Assembly: GCF_001638985.1 (NCBI RefSeq)
Contig: NW_017265198.1
Span: 1 to 10,548 of the forward strand
Length of the DNA stretch: 10,548 bases
Origin: Phycomyces blakesleeanus NRRL 1555(-)
Taxonomy: Eukaryota; Mucoromycota; Mucoromycetes; Mucorales; Phycomycetaceae
Direction: 5' to 3'
A program made the translations under genes and the position numbers. Shown piece after piece: positions 8,641 to 10,548 of this stretch. The notes under the pieces were generated by a model, which was given only the letters and a program-made list of their open reading frames with translations, made no database searches and was not told the DNA's origin. The stretch's first letter is position 1. Each line of letters begins with the position of its first letter.

Positions 8641-9164
8641 AAAAAATAGAATGATTTATATTACTAATATAAATAATTATAATAAGAGTTTTTTTGACTG
8701 CGAAAGGGTTTGCCTTTATTTATCTCTCTATTTTTCTTTTGTTTTAGCATTGCTTCTTTATCAAATATTTAAAATTATATTGAATTCTATTATCAACGAA
8801 TAGTAAAAACCGTTATTTATTTTTATTGTTTTTATCAAAAGTATGAAAGACAAAATACCTGTATATTTAATACCCAATGCCCACCATTTTCTTAGCTTTT
8901 ATCAAAATAAACTTACAGAGAGCGATATTACAATTTCCAACGAAAAAAACCGTGGATAAAACAATCAAGGTTATGTAATTAAATAATTGTTTTGTATATA
9001 TATATTTCATTAATCGGCTGTAAAATAAAGTGAAATAAAATAAAATAACTATTTATTTATTACTTCCCATCTTGACATTACTACCGCATCATCTTTTATC
9101 GATTCAACCTACATCTTTCGAAACAATGAATAAAAATCAATAAAATACTATATACTCTGTATTT
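8641..9164. other. AT-rich spacer between the transposase relic and the minus-strand gene
   Basis: It holds (AAATA)n-like runs near 9025-9047, an AT run near 8995-9006 and many stops. It probably includes the 3' end of the dead transposon and the downstream flank of the minus-strand gene. I found no TAGTG-ended terminus and no open frame worth listing. Confidence 0.5.
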
Positions 9165-9170
9165 TTTATT
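9165..9170 (-). terminator. Possible polyadenylation signal AATAAA (minus strand)
   Basis: AATAAA on the minus strand lies about 100 nt downstream of the proposed stop codon of the minus-strand gene. In AT-rich DNA this hexamer is common by chance, so it is only position-compatible. Confidence 0.25.
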
Positions 9171-9269
9171 ACTGCCGTGCGCTATTCCATGCAACAACAC
9201 GCACCTTTCTCTCCTTCAAAAGTTCGACGTTTCTTGGAATAGCTGGACACTTGGAAAAGCTAATGACCT

Positions 9270-9694
9270 TTATTCTTTTTGATCATTTCTCCGTCCTTTT
9301 AACTTGCTAAAGTATTCTTTGATCTGTGTTATAATATCAGCAATTAGGAATTCTAAATAAAAAAATGACACTCCTTTGTAAAAAAAAAATGTTAAAATTA
9401 TTTGAACAAAAACCGTAGATTATACTTACTCTTATCTTTCTTGTTTGACAACGAGAAAACCGATTACGCCCAGCTAACTTTTCTGACAAGGATTTTGCCC
9501 TGTGAATTTTATACGAAAGGTGTCTACGAGCTTTCTCTTCCACGACTGAAGACAAAACATACTCTACTTCAGGCTGCATATGGATGTAGCTCTGCACCAT
9601 GCTAACAATTGGGCAGTTAGATATCGAGAAGGTACCCTCATCAATATTCAATGGCGTAGCTGTCATAACTGCTTGTGTTTGAGAACGGATCACA
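9270..9694 (-). CDS. Spliced gene fragment of unknown function, two 3' exons
   Basis: Read on the minus strand. A strong acceptor (a T10 tract then CAG, AG at 9696-9695) opens an exon at 9694-9430 carrying 88 uninterrupted codons. The exon ends at a consensus donor, AGA|GTAAGT (GT at 9429-9428). A 106-nt intron (9429-9324) has a CTAAT branch-like motif and ends in ACACAG. The next exon, 9323-9270, joins in phase 0 and stays open for 17 codons to TAA. The product is polar: MTATPLNIDEGTFSISN, an acidic stretch around QPEVEYVLSSVVEEKARRHL, then a basic tail (KLAGRNRFSRCQTRKIR, IKEYFSKLKGRRNDQKE). A basic C-terminus suggests nucleic-acid or protein contact, but I recognise no domain. The first codon is split (one base here), so an upstream exon is expected but was not resolved; alternatively ATG at 9666 gives a 96-residue protein. 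It is head-to-head with the transposase copy starting at 9922. It may be a second transposon gene or a captured or host gene. Confidence 0.5.
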
Positions 9695-9802
9695 CTGAAA
9701 AAAAAAGGGTAGAAATTACAATGCGCACAGTTGTTTGATAACAATCGAAAATGTGGGATAGGTTTCCATGTTCACAAGTTGAAAACACATCTTTACTGTA
9801 TT

Positions 9803-9921
9803 CTATTGGCTCGGATATAACAAGCAACAAAAGTTATTCTATTTATTATTATAAAGACTTTGTGAATAAAGTATATGTAGCACCTGTTTCCTTTTTCTCA
9901 AATTTTTTAACAAAAAACACA
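9803..9921 (+). promoter_or_regulatory. Putative 5' flank of the second transposase copy (possibly shared, divergent)
   Basis: Upstream of the ATG at 9922 lie an inverted CCAAT box (CTATTGGCTC, about 9803-9812) and A/T-rich TATA-like words (TTATTATTATAAAG, about 9843-9856). The ATG context is ACACAATG, A-rich as favoured by fungi. The minus-strand gene starts within about 230 bp on the other side, so the interval may serve both. This is position-based inference. Confidence 0.3.
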
Positions 9922-10548
9922 ATGTTTTCAACCCCTCAACCTTACAATAAAAAGTGCTATTGCGCTGGATGTAGTCAGAACGAACTAGTCTATAGTTTTG
10001 TAGCCGGAAGAACTGCTCAGCGCCATAACAAAAGAGCAAGATTAGATGCTATAAGATGTGAAAGTGGTACGCAGTTTGTAGTATTATTCTATTATATTCT
10101 ACTTTTTTTGTAGTTCAAAAAATAACATGTTTTAACAGAATCTTCTGCCCATAGAAATTCGATGGAGGTTGATGTTGAACGTAGGAAATATTTATTTAAA
10201 TAAAAATAATAGAGCGTAATTATGTAACATATTCTAAATACAGCCATTTAAACATGTCAATCCAGAACCACGGAAGAAGAGTGTGGTCAGACCAACTTAC
10301 TTGCTTGGGAAGGAACCCCAGTGTCTGACGATGAGAATGTTCCAGTTACGAATGAGGAGATTCACAACAGCAAAGACAATGGCGATGAAAACAAAGAAAA
10401 CAATAATGAAGATGTTGTTAAGGTGGAGGTCGAGGAATTTGTTAATGAAGGTTGGTGTTGTGCTATGGAAGAAAGAAAAATTTGAAAAAAAGGGAGATGA
10501 TTTTTTTTTTGGTTTTTTACAATAGATCCTTTTGCCCCCCCCCCCCCC
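9922..10548 (+). CDS. Second Tnp2-like transposase copy, N-terminal part with introns, cut by the window edge
   Basis: An ATG at 9922 begins MFSTPQPYNKKCYCAGC, followed by SQNELVYSFVAGRTAQRHNK. The CxC..C cluster plus an RTAQRH segment is the typical N-terminus of Tnp2-type transposases of this fungal style. A spliced reading fits: exon 1 9922-10066; intron 10067-10138 (GTACGC...AACAG); exon 2 10139-10180 (ESSAHRNSMEVDVE); intron 10181 to about 10276; exon 3 about 10277-10450. Exon 3 is an acidic stretch including LLAWEGTPVSDDENVP and DENKENNNEDVV. Then comes intron 10451-10525 (long T-tract, ACAATAG) and exon 4 from 10526, reading DPFAPPPP, matching the family's DPFA motif that follows the acidic region and precedes the segment seen at 6196 in the first copy. 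Without the third intron the frame stops at a TGA after ERKI. Weak points: intron 2 has its best acceptor (TCCAG, 10265) out of phase and a poorer one (10276) in phase, and donor GTTGGT at 10451 is non-consensus. It is either a young, nearly intact copy or an early pseudogene. Confidence 0.72.
10535..10548. repeat. Poly-C run of 14 at the window edge
   Basis: Fourteen consecutive C in DNA that otherwise has no C run longer than about four. In the spliced reading it would encode prolines after DPFA, where the transposase family usually has only one or two small residues and a proline. It may be homopolymer slippage, an assembly artefact at a contig end, or a genuine insertion. Confidence 0.9.

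Noticed and set aside
8380..8803. ORFs of 85 codons (minus, 8380-8637) and 103 codons (plus, 8492-8803)
   Set aside because: The real coding trace here is another plus frame (WVRSEFVGEWVY, VDYAQHPGWDPKAPSHP), the transposase tail. The listed frames are shadows that run into AT-rich spacer.
9839..10039. Minus-strand 66-codon ORF
   Set aside because: It is antisense to the N-terminal exon of the second transposase copy, whose cysteine cluster and RTAQRH segment are on the plus strand.
10283..10525. Plus-strand 80-codon ORF rich in Met, Lys and Arg
   Set aside because: This is the shifted frame of an acidic exon (DDENVP, DENKENNNEDVV). The acidic frame fits the transposase N-terminus and the preceding exons.
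1..10548. tRNA, rRNA or telomeric repeats
   Set aside because: I looked for B-box-like GGTTCGAATC on both strands and for TTAGGG-type arrays and saw none. A covariance-model scan would be needed to exclude a divergent tRNA.

Overview
The window is AT-rich (roughly 30% GC by eye) eukaryotic DNA with almost no intact genes. It has consensus-like spliceosomal introns of about 70-106 nt, many A/T microsatellites, and two copies of a Tnp2-type (Transposase_21, CACTA/EnSpm superfamily) transposase. From memory the motif style of these copies most resembles the large transposase-domain families of Mucoromycota fungi (Mucor/Rhizopus/Phycomyces-like). I infer a repeat-rich intergenic or heterochromatic region of an early-diverging filamentous fungus. 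The clade call is moderate, because no housekeeping gene is present to anchor it.

Layout, left to right. At 1-666 there is a strict 31-bp minisatellite, each unit carrying a TATATATATAAG core. Its units fall into recurring types that build a higher-order pattern, and it decays into a barely recognisable 31-bp rhythm up to about 885. It runs off the left edge. At 989-1241 a GC-richer island has open frames on both strands. At 1685-2012 there is a strongly strand-asymmetric T/ATT tract with internal tandem duplications. From 2013 to about 5900 the DNA is mostly featureless and AT-rich, with microsatellites and several short candidate exons or gene fragments (about 2149-2283, 3168-3404, 3607-3691, 3858-4115, 4471-4659) that I cannot name.

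At 5929-8640 (+) lies a full-length but heavily broken Tnp2-like transposase relic. Its reading frame is spread over all three plus-strand frames with many stops and indels. About 1.3 kb further on, a second, better preserved Tnp2-like copy starts at 9922 (+). Its N-terminal region can be read through a model of four exons and three short introns until the window ends inside a run of 14 C. Between the two copies, on the minus strand and head-to-head with the second copy (about 230 bp apart), is a spliced gene fragment of unknown function (9270-9694) with strong donor and acceptor signals.

Nothing here suggests an operon or host pathway. The coherent story is a transposon graveyard (one dead and one younger CACTA-type element in tandem) next to a decaying satellite array. 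The items most worth follow-up are the 31-bp higher-order array, the divergent spliced gene beside the second transposase, and the intron structure of that second copy.
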